Below, one piece after another: positions 23,744-34,461 of a stretch of 38,245 bases of DNA. A program made the translations under genes and the position numbers. The notes beneath the pieces are model-generated. The model saw nothing but the letters and a program-made list of their open reading frames with translations, ran no database searches and had not been told where the DNA came from. Position 1 is the stretch's first letter, and every line of letters starts with the position of its first letter. The stretch is from Gonium pectorale (taxonomy: Eukaryota > Chlorophyta > Chlorophyceae > Chlamydomonadales > Volvocaceae): the NCBI GenBank assembly GCA_001584585.1, contig LSYV01000007.1, positions 2,472,944-2,511,188 of the forward strand, in the 5' to 3' direction.

Positions 23744-26700
23744 TCACTCGGAATCGCCCACCGCCGCCGCGCCGCCGCCCCCATTCAACCCGCTACCCGG
23801 CTCCACATCCACAACGTCCTCCTCCTTGGCCGGCAGCGTCGACCCGTCGGCCGCTCCATGCCCATTCTCCGCCGTCGTCGGCCCGTCCGCTGCCCCGGGC
23901 CCCTTCCCTGCCGTCCCGCCCTGGCCCCCCTGCCCCTGCCCCTCCTCCGCCAGCCACCGCAGCAGCCCGCACACGGCGTCCACCTGAGCGTCCCCCACGT
24001 CCAGGTGGGTCACCAGGCGCAGCACCCCGGGGGCCATGGTGGAGATGAGCACGCCGCGGGCCTTGAGCCGCTCCACCAGCGACTGGAGGCAGGGGAGGGC
24101 GGCAGGGCGCGGATAGGGACAAGGGCCGGGACGGGGTTGGGCCAACGGGGAGGCCGCGCCAGAAGAGAAAAACTGCGGGGACTTAATTATTGCCAGGCAT
24201 GTGGGGCGTAGTTGAATGTGACGGACTGGTAGATAGGTTGGGTGCTTGGGAGCCAAAGGCCCGACGCGTTCTCTTCCAGATTGTCGCCGGCGCGCACGCA
24301 CCTTGGCCTCCCAGCCCGGCGCGACAGAGAAGATGACGATGTTGGAGTCCACCGGCGCCAGATGGGACACGTACGGCAGGTCGGACAGTACGGCGCCCAG
24401 TCTGCGGGCGCGCGCGTGGTCGTCACGCAGCCTGCGGGGGGCGGGGGGCGGGGGCGAACGGAGGGTATTGGTGCACGCATCACAGGGTGCGGCACACTCG
24501 CGATGAGGATGCTTGCCACACACGGCGGCAACGTGGGAGGCCAAGGCCCTGACCGCTGGAGGAGGGCGACGACTGGCTCCGACTTGGGGTGCGAGATACG
24601 CAGGCTTTGCCACCTTGAAACCCACATACCTGGCACGCACGGACAGCGGCTCCGGGAGCATCGCCAGCCGCGCACGCGTCACGCACGGAGCGGCCACACC
24701 TCACCGCGCCCCCCCAACCAGGGTGAGCCTTCCCCCCCTTGCCCCGCCCTCGCCCCACCTCTCCACGTTGTGCTGCAGCGCGTACAGCCCCGCGGCCGCC
24801 AGGAAGCCCGCCTGGCGCATGCCGCCGCCCAGCACCTTGCGTATGCTGCGAGGCGGGGGAGGGGGCGGCAGTCAGCGGGAACGGACGGGCAGATATTGAC
24901 ACCTTGTGCCCACGGTATGAGGGGCATGCGAGGTACTATTGCTCCGCCGCTGCCGGGGCCCCGCCCTGGTCCCCCGGGCACCCGAGGCACATGCGGGGCC
25001 TCGACCCTATACGCCCGAGCGTGGCCCTTCAGCCCCAACCACACCCACGCGTGCCGCAGGCCCCACCCTGACGCCTCACCTACCCTTCCGGTCCTTCCAA
25101 CCCGATGAACCCCACCGGCCCTCCCACCCCGCCCGCTCACCGGTGCGCCCGGCGGATGAAGTCGCGCGGCCCCAGCAGCAGTGACCCCACCGGGCAGCCC
25201 AGCCCCTTGGACAGGCAGATGGAGACGGAGTCAAACAGGGGGCCCATCTCGGCGGGGCCGTAGCTGCGGGCGGGGATCCAGGAGCGCGGGTTGGGGAGGT
25301 AGGGGGGCCAGGGTCAAGGGAGCACACACGATGTGCAGCTGCCAGCGCACCCGCCTCGCCAGAGACCAGCCCCGGTGGGTTTGCTTCTGGGTCTGGGCGG
25401 GGGTCACACGGGCTGTCGACGAACCCGCTTGCGGCTGCTTCAAGCACCCGTTCGCATCACCAACACAACAGATACGGCCACAACGGAAGTGGCCCCAGGC
25501 TGCAGGTACACACCCGTTCCTGCCCAACTCTCGATGTGCGCTTAAAGCCACCGCCCCATCCCCCCAGCTTACTCCCCAAGCCGCTGCCCCACCAGCACCG
25601 ACCCTTGCTACGCGGTTCTCCGGACCCCCCACCCCGGCTCCCCGTCGCTCGCCCTCAACGCGGCCACCTACCCTGCCTCCACGAAAGCGTTGAACACGCG
25701 GGCCCCGTCCAGGTGCAGCTTCAGGCCCCGCTCGCGGCAAAGAGAGGAGATCTCCTGCACGGGCCGGGACGCAACGGCAAGGAGGAAGGGGACAGGCGCC
25801 AGAGGGCCGCGGGAGCTATCGGTGCGGTCAGGACGGCGAGACCCGGGGTTGGGGCTTAACCAGGACGGCGATAAGTGGGGAAGGGCCAGCGGCCGCACAA
25901 AGAGCTGCGTCGCTTGCAGGAGGGAGACAGCGGGGAAACTCTCGTGCTCGGCACTGCCGATGGTGCGCTCCTCGCCTGCGCCCCACTGGCCCCCTCCCTC
26001 CGTCGGCCGCACCCGGATGTCCTGCAGGCTGTAGTAGGCCCCGCCCCCCTTGTTGGCCGTGTTCTCCAGGCACACCAGCCGCGTCACCGGAAAGTGGGAG
26101 TCCTCCTGCGGGCGGGAGTGTGTTGAAATGAAACGAGTGTGTGTGGGCGGAACGGGCGAAGGGTGACGAGGACAGGTAGGCAGGGGAAAAGGGGTAGACT
26201 CTGTAGGAAGCGGGGAGCGGTGAATCGGAGAGTCGGGAGCGGGCTTCCGGCGGGAGGAGAGAGGCGGGAGCAGGGAGGGAGTTCGGGCCGTCGTGAAGGC
26301 TGCACGGCCAACAGCTAAGCGTCGGCAAGAATGAAAACGCTACCGTCAACCGTCAACCGCCCACCATGTTGATGGCCGCGGCGATCTGCGCTGCGCTGAT
26401 GCGCCCGCGGTCACTGGGCAGCAGCTTGGGCTGCACACCTGGAGGAGGGGGAGGGGAAGGGGGAGGGGTCAGGGGGAGGGCCCGCGGGGTGCGGCTGGCG
26501 GTCGTGGCGAGCGGGGAGGGAGGGGTGCGGTGCAACCTGCGGCGACGTGGCTGCATGGCGCGCGGTCCTCCGTTCAAGCGAGGCCAAGAGTACGTGCGGT
26601 GCACAGCTGAGTGCCATGATCGTCTCAGCACACTGCGCGCCGTACTGCTGTACGTCCGTACCCGAGTTGAAAGCGATGCCGCCACCCTCGTACAGGTAGA

Positions 26701-27385
26701 TGTGCGCGTTGTCGGCGCACAGCAGCTCGTCGCCCGGCTGGGTGTGCACCTGTACGGCAGGGTTACCGTACGGAAAGTACGGCACGACGAGTCGCGGGAG
26801 GTCCCCGAACGACATCAGGGATCGGTTTGCATCCCTACGCTCGTGCGGTGCGCGTCGTGCGGCACATAAGCTGTCGCGTATCCCCTCGCTCCCCGCAGCC
26901 GGTCCGCCCCCGCACACCCATCGCGACAGGCAGCCCTTCGGACTGGGCAGATCCTTATGAGCCTACCGCCCCTCCTCGCATGTGCCCCTCCACCACCGCG
27001 CTTGCCTTGATGGCGATTTGGTTCGTCATGGTCCCGGAGGGGCAGAAGAGCCCCGCCTCCATGCCAAACATTCGCGCTGCGAAGTCCTGTGGTTCCAGGG
27101 GATACACAACCCAACTAAGTGGCCATTATTGCAGCGCGGAAAGAAGAGCATTAGCAAGCGAAAGCACGCCGTGTGTGAACCTGGGCCGTCACCGACCATA
27201 CAAACCCTGTCCGTGCCTTGCCTCACCTGCAGCTCATTGACGGTCGGGTCATCGCCCCACACGTCGTCCCCAACCTCTGCATTCATCATAGCCTGAAGCA
27301 TCTTGAGCCCCGGTTTGGTGACCGTGTCCGACCTCAAGTCGATGAGGGTGGGCTTGGGGCCCCCGTTCTCCGGCGCTCCGGTCAT
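23744..27385 (-). CDS. THA: Low-specificity L-threonine aldolase (PLP-dependent)
   Basis: Ten minus-strand exons: 27227-27385, 27006-27086, 26662-26749, 26365-26438, 26013-26105, 25672-25754, 25141-25263, 24759-24845, 24302-24431 and 23744-24082, giving 418 residues. The enzyme splits threonine or allo-threonine into glycine and acetaldehyde. It belongs to fold-type I PLP enzymes (LtaE/GLY1/plant THA). Marks are [11 protein letters not shown] at the N-terminus, [73 protein letters not shown] with the PLP lysine at K212, and [21 protein letters not shown]. The core ends near residue 350. A Gly-rich, acidic tail of about 65 residues follows and is not usual for the family. The ATG at 27385 gives no targeting peptide, so it is probably cytosolic. 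Intron 2 appears to use a GC donor. Function is certain at family level. Confidence 0.95.
26750..27005 (-). other. Apparent GC-AG intron 2 of threonine aldolase
   Basis: The donor AAG|GCAAGC is a near-consensus GC donor and joins IAIK to VHTQPGDE without a gap, as in the family. A GT donor nine bases downstream is also in frame and would insert Ala-Ser-Ala. Confidence 0.65.
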
Positions 27386-28732
27386 ACTGAAAGGTAGCAC
27401 TATGCGAAAAAGTGCTGTATTTACGAGTTGGTTTCTTCAGCAATCAAATGAAAAGAGGGTGTTGCGCAAGCAGAGCGGTTGGCGGCCTATTTAACAAGCT
27501 TGGCGAACGAAGAAGTCGCGAACTAGTGCCGAGCGAGTGCCGAACCGAGAAGTAACCCCGCCTTCCTTCCGACACCAGGGCGTCCTCCGTGGCCTGGCGC
27601 GAGAACACGCCAGCAGTTGTCACAGTGACGCCAATCTTGGCTCACAGAATGGGGTAGGGTACAGCTAGAACTACTTCCGATAATTGAGCACATACAGAGT
27701 TATACGGAGTGCACCCGATACGGGCATGGGCGTCAGTGAGAGCTGTCGGTGTCGGTGTTTCGTGTGGGGCGAGAGACGGCGAGAGTCTTTAAACAGTACA
27801 TAAGCAACAATGGGGACGGGGCCACAACCCTTGAGGATTCTGGGGCCTTCATGTTGGGTGTATCAGTGTAAGGATGCGACAGTTTATTCATGCCGACCTC
27901 CAAGCCGCTTCTAAGCCTTCCCACCCCGCCAATGTGATGCAAATTCTGCATCCGAGATGATTGCCCCAAAGCAGGAAATCAGGCATGGATAGGTTCTGGG
28001 TGCGGTGGCATCGTGCAACCAGGCCCTGCAGGTGCCTGCTCTAGCCTGCGGTATGTGTATTGACAATGCACGGGATAGCACCTTGGCAAACTCACGCCCC
28101 AGCCAGCCAAACCTGCACAGCCTGCGCCAACTGCACCCCGGCGCGTGCCCTTTCCAGTACCAGTGCTCAGCAATAACGGTTGTGATGAGCGCGCTGCAAC
28201 TCCGCCGTACCTTTAAGCGTCAATATGCACACAAGTAAACAGCATGCTGTGACAAGAAGATGTTTTTAGCGTGGATGGCGTGCCGCTTCACTCCCGGACA
28301 CTTCCCGTTGGGCAGCAGCGGCACACAGTAGACGCGACAACGCAGGTTGCAAATGAAATCGTATACAGTATACCGCCATTAATGGTTTCCCCGGCGTTCC
28401 TCTCCCCCACGTGCCCAAAACACACACACCCAACCGACCCCGCACATCGTAGTTTTACCACCGTGCACCTGATTGATCGATTGCGCTGATCGACTGCACC
28501 TTAGAGCGACTCATTAGACACGGTGCGGTGCTAAAGAAGGCGCGACGACGAGAAGCTAACCGTTACCAGAGATTTTGTCTGTAGTATTCACGCGAAGCGC
28601 AAGCACGAAGGCACTGTTAGTATCGCGAAACACTCGGTTATACTCTAGTGTACTGGCGTCGTGAATCATTCTGACTCTATATTTGGTTGGTGGATTTCCC
28701 CGATAGTGTCCAGGTCTCTCGGCATAGGAATC
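27386..28732. other. Divergent intergenic region between threonine aldolase and haem oxygenase
   Basis: The 1.35-kb stretch should contain both promoters and 5' UTRs. It is noticeably AT-richer than the genes and has no exon that can be matched to a family. I see no tRNA or clear repeat. Confidence 0.55.
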
Positions 28733-31009
28733 ATGCTTATTTACAACCGCAACCAGGTGCACTCCCGAGCCGGGCGCAAGGCGCCTTGCGCCTCGGCGCC
28801 TCGGCGTGTTGTGCGCGTGGTGTGCTTCGGTCAGGGCCATGGCCACGGACACGGACACGGTCACGGGCAAGCGGCGGGCGGAACGGCGGTGTTGACAGAG
28901 AAGGAGAAGGGTGCGGACGGCATCGTGTGGACGTGGGTGTGCGTCGAGCTTCATTATGGCCGCGTGCATGACCTGCAGGCTTCGTCGCGGAGATGCGCAA
29001 GGTCGCGATGAAGCTGCATACCAAGGAGCAGGCTCCCAAGGAGGGCCAGAAGGAGGCGCCCAAGCAGGGCCCGGTGAGCACGGGGGTTTGGACCGGCTCC
29101 TGGGCACCAGGTGCTGGTTCGCACCTTCCCTTCCCGGCCTGGACTTGATTTCTTCAAACTCCTGTCCCCCTTGCGGGCCTGCTCGTTCTGCAGTGGACCC
29201 CCACACGGGAGGGCTACCTGCGCTTCCTGACGGAGTCGAAGGCCGTTTTCGACGCCTTCGAGCGTCTCATGGAGACCAACGAGGAATGTGGGTCGCGGCT
29301 GCGGTTGCACGTATCACGGATCCTCATGTCTGTGTTGCATGCGGGTCGGTGCCGGCGCCCTTGCGTGAGCTGCCGCGCTCGTGCTCAGCCAGCTGTCCAC
29401 GCTGTCGCGCATGTGCTCCCGGCCCTTTACCCCGCGCCATCTACTAGTTGGGGAATGATCAGTTGCGCTCGCCATTATGGACCTGTTGTCAGCGGCCAGT
29501 TCTTTTGGTGTCGATGCCTGTGGTGCTGCTTGGCGTGCTTCCGGCTCTCTCCAGCTATTGCCACTGCCGTGCTGCGGCGGCTCCTTATCGGAACCGCGCT
29601 CTGCCGGAACGCTCCACGTGTCCTTATCGGGCAGCGCCCTCGTCATGAGACCCTGTATGTGTGGCCAGAGCAGCATACACTTGTTGACGCTTGTGATCAC
29701 TGCAACGGCGGGCTCGTATTCTATGTCATTCCATCATTCCCTGAGGTACATGCTGCTCTCCGCCCGCAGATGCCTCCTTCCGCAAGACGGGTTTGGAGCG
29801 CTCGGCTGGCCTGGCTGAGGACTTGGCCTGGTTTGAGCGTACCTACCAGATGACGCCCCCCGCGCTGGCGGAGGACGGGCCAGGTGGGGGCGCTGTTGTT
29901 GCGCAGCTTGCATGGGCTTGCACGCTGGGGGGCATTGTCACGACAGAATTGCGATGCGCCTGATGCGCCCTGGATGGCATTAGCCGACATATCGGCCACC
30001 CGGGCTTCTCGCGCCGTCGGGAGCATGGCTTAGATGCCCTGCGAGCTGTACGGTTTTGATGCAGCCTGGCAGCACCCGCGCATGGTAATGCGCCTCATTG
30101 AACGAAGGGCGTGGCAGAGCAAGCACAAGCTGTTGCGTTGTCGCGGGGACACCAGCTAGCTCTGCTTGTCACGTTACAACGGCACGCAACTGTCAGACGG
30201 CAGCCCCTTCAGTGTCGTTCGCGCTTGCTGATGCGAATCAGGATAGCTGCGGCAACGGGTTCGCTCGTCTCCCGCTGAACACGACCCAGAGTGGACCTTC
30301 CGTTGGCCATTGCTGCCGTCCACGCTTTGAACCGCTTGACCCAGCATCTGCAGATCATCTGGCCTGCTGCTCTCTTTCACTCCCTGCACTATCCGCCGCA
30401 CAGGCCTCACGTATGTGCGGCTGCTAGAGAAGGTGGCCAAGGAGGACCCGCCCGCCTTCATCTGCCACTACTACAACTTCTACTTTGCGCACACGGCCGG
30501 CGGCATCATGATCGGCAAGAGGGTGCGGCGATCGGAACTTGCGGCGCGGGCACGGCAATGACTAGGCGTTGCGCGAGAGCCTGTCAATTGCCAAAGAGAG
30601 CTGGAGGCGAGCGAGCTCGCTACGAGCGGCCGAGGCCACGGGCAGGCCTGGCCTTCCACCTGCTTCAAAACTGGTGGCGTTAGCCGCAGCGTGCAGACAC
30701 GGCCCGGCCCACGTCAGCCGCCAGCTCTTGAGCCTTTGCCTTGCCAACACCTTCTCGCCCTCGCACCACACACTGCACCCGCCCGCCCCCGGACCTCAGG
30801 TGTCGAGCATGGTGCTGGACAGCCACACGCTTGAGTTCTACAAGTGGCACACCGGCGACGTGAACGTGATGCTCGACGGCGTGCGCCGCTCCATCAATAT
30901 CATGGCGGAGAGCTGGTCGGACGCCGCCAAGGCGCACTGCCTGGAAGAGACGGAGGCTAGCTTCAAGTACTCTGGGCTCATCCTGCAGTGCATCACCGCC
31001 ACCGCGTGA
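28733..31009 (+). CDS. HMOX1: Plastid haem oxygenase (ferredoxin-dependent, HY1/HMOX type)
   Basis: Exons 28733-28910, 28979-29073, 29194-29287, 29770-29883, 30404-30522 and 30800-31009 give 269 residues. The enzyme opens haem to biliverdin IX-alpha, CO and iron using ferredoxin electrons in the plastid. In green algae the resulting bilins act in signalling. Family marks are FVAEMRKVAMKLHT with the proximal haem ligand H73, WTPTREGYLRFL, FRKTGLERSAGLAEDLAWF, the distal-helix region FICHYYNFYFAHTAGG (179-194), LEFYKW, and the terminal HCLEETEASFKYSG. These match plant HY1 more closely than animal HO-1, and there is no C-terminal membrane anchor. The first ~31 residues are basic, with no acidic residues, ending RRVVRVVC, which fits a transit peptide. 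It is followed by an unusual (His-Gly) repeat at 35-45. The start is the only ATG in the open frame; an upstream 5' UTR exon cannot be excluded. Confidence 0.95.
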
Positions 31010-32714
31010 GCGGCGTGCGCTGGCGAAGGTGGAGAGCTGGAGGCGGCGGTGAGGAGGAGGTCGCGGAGTAGGCATGAGGGGGCGAGGCGGGCGGAACGCG
31101 CCGAACTGGCAGCGGACTGGCGCATTCGTGCGACACTGAACGGAAGGCGGCTGGGCGGCGGTAAAACAGAAACCTGCGATGTGCAGTATGGGCGCATTGC
31201 GTTGGCCCTATCGTGCATTGGCAAAGGGTAAGTTTGACTCGACAAGCGATGCGCTCGCATGCGGTCGAAGCTCGGCGAGCTTGAAGGTGTTCTTGGTGTG
31301 CATAGCCGGCAGCGGCGGCTGAAAGTGCCCTAGCGGTGTGTCGCACGACAGAGGAGGCGTTCCATGATCGAGCGATAAGCAGTGGGAGCAGTGCCGCCGC
31401 ATCAGCGTATCACGGAACATGTACGCTCGAGACATGCAGCCACCGCACGATTACGGGCGTGCTCGCGAGCACGTGATGGCGGGCATGCTGTTGCAGGGGT
31501 GCACGGTGCCGGTACTGCGCATGGCTGCGGAACGCGGAGGTCGGCGATCGCGGACCGATGTCATGCGTGCTGGGCAGGTTGTACCAACAAGCGACGGTTC
31601 GGCTTTACGGTATTCGGGGGCGCGAGAGTGCTTGGGCCCCGGAAAGCTGCATGCTGCGCTGCGGGGCAAGTGCCACTGATCCCAATGCGGTTGTACCGGT
31701 ATGTGTCGCCAAGTACTGAAGAATGTGTCTATTGTATGCGTTATGGAACAAGTGGTCGGCAGCTGTGTTGTCGGCACGCATCGACGCCTCCGGGACTTGA
31801 GGGTCGAAATGATGCTGTTGGACGCAGACGCAGGTTACGATTATCTGCATGGCGTATACGGGTGGTATCAATGCATCCTAGCTGCCGGTGAAGGGCGCGC
31901 AGTCATGCAACCACGCTGTGCTACGGTCAACTCTCCCCCCTTCGCGGAAGCAAGAGTGCCATACTGCCCCATACAGCATTCCTGAGCTCCACCCCAAATG
32001 GTCCAACGTCCTTGACCGGTTACCGACGCACGCCGTCCGCAGAGGAGACATTGGGCGTTCGGCCAAGAAGTTAACGCACAGCCCTATGGCGTGTGGCACA
32101 CACATGATTGCAGGGAAGAGCAACAGAGGCCCAGAGAGTCGGAATGGACAAACGACTTCTAGGGAGGCGGGCCATTTCCCACTTGACAGTCCTTGCCACC
32201 ACAGCACAAAGCGTGGCACCTGTCCTGTGTTGTTGTCGGTTCCCCGTTGCGCATCATCGGGAGGATAGGTCCCCACCCACCTTGGGGGCCAATCCAGGTG
32301 CCCTTTCCGTGGCGCAAGGCCATGAGAAGTTTGAGAACCCAAGACTCGGCGCAACCCGGTGCCGAGCACCGGTGCTGGGCGAACCCGAGACCTACACTTG
32401 CGCCCCACATACACGGTCAGCCATGCGCCTTGGCTTGTCCCCATCGAGCTCGCATCCCGCATCCCGAGAGGCTGACGCGCTGACACTCGGCTTCCCTGTG
32501 GCACGAACTTCGGGTCCTGCCGTCTGGAAGGCAGCTCAGCGCCGCGCAGCTATCTCAGCCCAGCCCAGCCCCCCAGCGTAATGTTTAAAGGTGGTTACGG
32601 AAGAGGGTTGTTGGCTGGGTCCACCGGTTGTCGGCTAGCCTGGTATTGCTCCTGCCCGCCTGCCTAGCACACTTTCACGCATAGATCTTGAGATATTATT
32701 CGATTATACCCAAT
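31010..32714. other. Intergenic region downstream of haem oxygenase
   Basis: A 1.7-kb stretch with the haem oxygenase 3' UTR on the left and possibly the 3' UTR of the small minus-strand ORF on the right. No exon could be matched to any family and no TGTAA is seen on the + strand. ORFs here are short and lack a coding pattern. Confidence 0.5.
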
Positions 32715-33056
32715 CTAGGCGTCGCACAGGCGGCCGGGCTGCGCTCCGTGCTGCTCCAGAAGCCCCAGCATCTCCGCCAGCGCCGCCAGCCACGGCGGCT
32801 TCCGCAAGGCAGTAGGCACAGGGCAGGCTCCCCGCCGATTCGCGGGGATCAGGGCAGACGGGACCGCGGTGGCAGGGACGCGTGTCCCGTTCACAGCAGA
32901 CTGCAAGTCTCGTTCCCACGCCGCCGCACCTGTACCCAGTAGTGCCGTACCGAATACCAAATCGTACGAAAAGGGGTCGCGGCCGGCAAGTCCTTTTGAT
33001 CGGCAAACACGCTCTCGCAAAGCAGCGATCTCCATCTTCGCCGCCGCATCATGCAT
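32715..33056 (-). CDS. Hypothetical 113-residue protein, uncertain
   Basis: An ATG at 33056 (minus strand) opens an uninterrupted 113-codon frame to a TAG at 32717-32715. I recognise no family. The protein begins with a charged helix-like segment (AAAKMEIAALRERV), then a hydrophobic Gly/Ala-rich stretch (SYDLVFGTALLGTGAAAW) that might be a weak membrane or buried helix, and ends with an amphipathic segment (PWLAALAEMLGLLEQHG). The last 35 codons have the strong G/C third-position bias of real genes here. The middle is less convincing and could hide an intron after GGTACAG. The start lies only 50 bases from the PPC decarboxylase ATG on the other strand, so the two could share a promoter. It may instead be a chance ORF. 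Confidence 0.35.
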   Translation of the reverse strand: MHDAAAKMEIAALRERVCRSKGLAGRDPFSYDLVFGTALLGTGAAAWERDLQSAVNGTRVPATAVPSALIPANRRGACPVPTALRKPPWLAALAEMLGLLEQHGAQPGRLCDA

Positions 33057-33106
33057 TCCCACAATCTACGCCCATACCCGACGCCAACACTCGGCTGACA
33101 CGTCCC
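33057..33106. promoter_or_regulatory. Possible bidirectional promoter / 5' leader
   Basis: Only 50 bases separate the start of the minus-strand ORF from the PPC decarboxylase ATG. If both are real, transcription of the two must overlap or share control elements. No TATA box is evident. The claim depends on the uncertain ORF. Confidence 0.3.
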
Positions 33107-34461
33107 ATGTCGAGTGCCCCACAACCTGACCGGCGGCTACGGGTTCTGCTCGGTAGTACAGGTGTGCTCGCCCCCTTAGCCGTTGCAAAGAACTTGGGGT
33201 CGAGCAATTGCCAATGCGGGTCCCATTCCACGCAACAGGTAGCGTGGCCAGCATCAAGGTCGCTGCGCTATGTAGATTGCTCTTAGAGTTTGCAGATGTG
33301 AAGCTCGTCGTAACCAGTTCAGCGAAGCACTTCATCAACGACGACGACCTTCCGGATGCTGTGAAGCCCGTCCTCGGAGTGAGATACGCCGACGCTGAGG
33401 AGTCGAAGTGCGAGTTGTGATATAAATCGCATGGCAGCTCCAAGCTAGGCGAGCACTTGCGGTGCAGGCCGCTGTCCGCCCCACGGGACGCGCGGTGCTG
33501 AGTCGTGGACACCACCACCGGGGCGTTGCATCCCCGATACGTGCTGCTGCCGATGTGGCTGTCCTGACACTGTCTACATTTAACGCCGAGTTTCGCGGCC
33601 AAGGGGCATGCGGCTGCCCTCTCCACCTGCTGCCCCGCGCGGTTTCTGCCCCTGCCCCTGTCCCCAGGACGAGGCCGAGTGGCGGCAGTGGCGCAGCGTG
33701 GGTGACCCCGTGCTCCACATCGAGCTGCGCCGCTGGGCGGACGTCCTGCTGGTGGCTCCTCTGTCGGCCAACAGCCTGGCCAAGATGGCGGGGGGCATGG
33801 CGGACAACCTGCTGACCTGCGTCGTGAGGGCGTGGGACTTCAGGAAGCCCTTGCTGGTGCGCCGGGGCAGTGACGAAGATGGTGACGGTGCGCCGGGGAT
33901 GTACGGTACCGTGCGTGTGGTACTGTGTTCCGCACAGGTCTGAATTGCGCCACCCTTTCATCCCTTTACCAAATGTACACCACTACGCAGCGCGCTCAGT
34001 AATGCCGGGTGCATTGCTCTCCATTGCGGTCCATCAATATCCGGCGTGGGCCCGCGTGGTCTCGCCCCTTCTCTGATTTCCAGACCACGGGGAGCAATTT
34101 GACCCATCCGCTCCTCGCCCACGGTATTTGCCCCTTTCCGGCTTTGCATCCGCACCGACAGTTGGCGCCCGCCATGAACACCGCAATGTGGGCCTCGCCC
34201 TTCACGGCGCGTCACCTGGAGACGCTGCAGCAGGTCGGCGCGGCGGCCGGGGGCGCTCCCGGCGGCGGCGTGCGGGTGATTCCGCCTGTAAGCAAGCGGC
34301 TGGCGTGTGGCGACGAGGGCACGGGCGCTATGGCGTCGCCCGAGGACATTGCGATCGCGTGCCGGGCGGCGGTAACGCACCTGCTGGGGGGACAGGAGGG
34401 GCACCACGGAAGTCGGGAGGAGCAGCCGCAGGACGAGCAGCAACGGCACCAATACCAATAG
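33107..34461 (+). CDS. HAL3: Phosphopantothenoylcysteine decarboxylase (HAL3/PPCDC)
   Basis: Exons 33107-33161, 33239-33378, 33668-33856 and 34162-34461 give 227 residues. This FMN enzyme decarboxylates 4'-phosphopantothenoylcysteine in CoA synthesis and belongs to the HFCD flavoprotein family. Marks are LLGSTGSVASIK (FMN loop), GDPVLHIELRRWAD with catalytic H82, VAPLSANSLAKMAGG, NLLTCVVRAWD, the PAMNTAMW signature with N134, and KRLACGDEGTGAMA carrying the catalytic Cys at 177. The order and spacing match plant HAL3A. The last ~30 residues are a His/Gln/Glu-rich tail beyond the usual end. The junction of exons 2 and 3 lacks two or three residues seen in relatives (a YTD-like turn). A soluble cytosolic protein is expected. 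ATG 33107 is the only start in the open frame. Confidence 0.94.
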
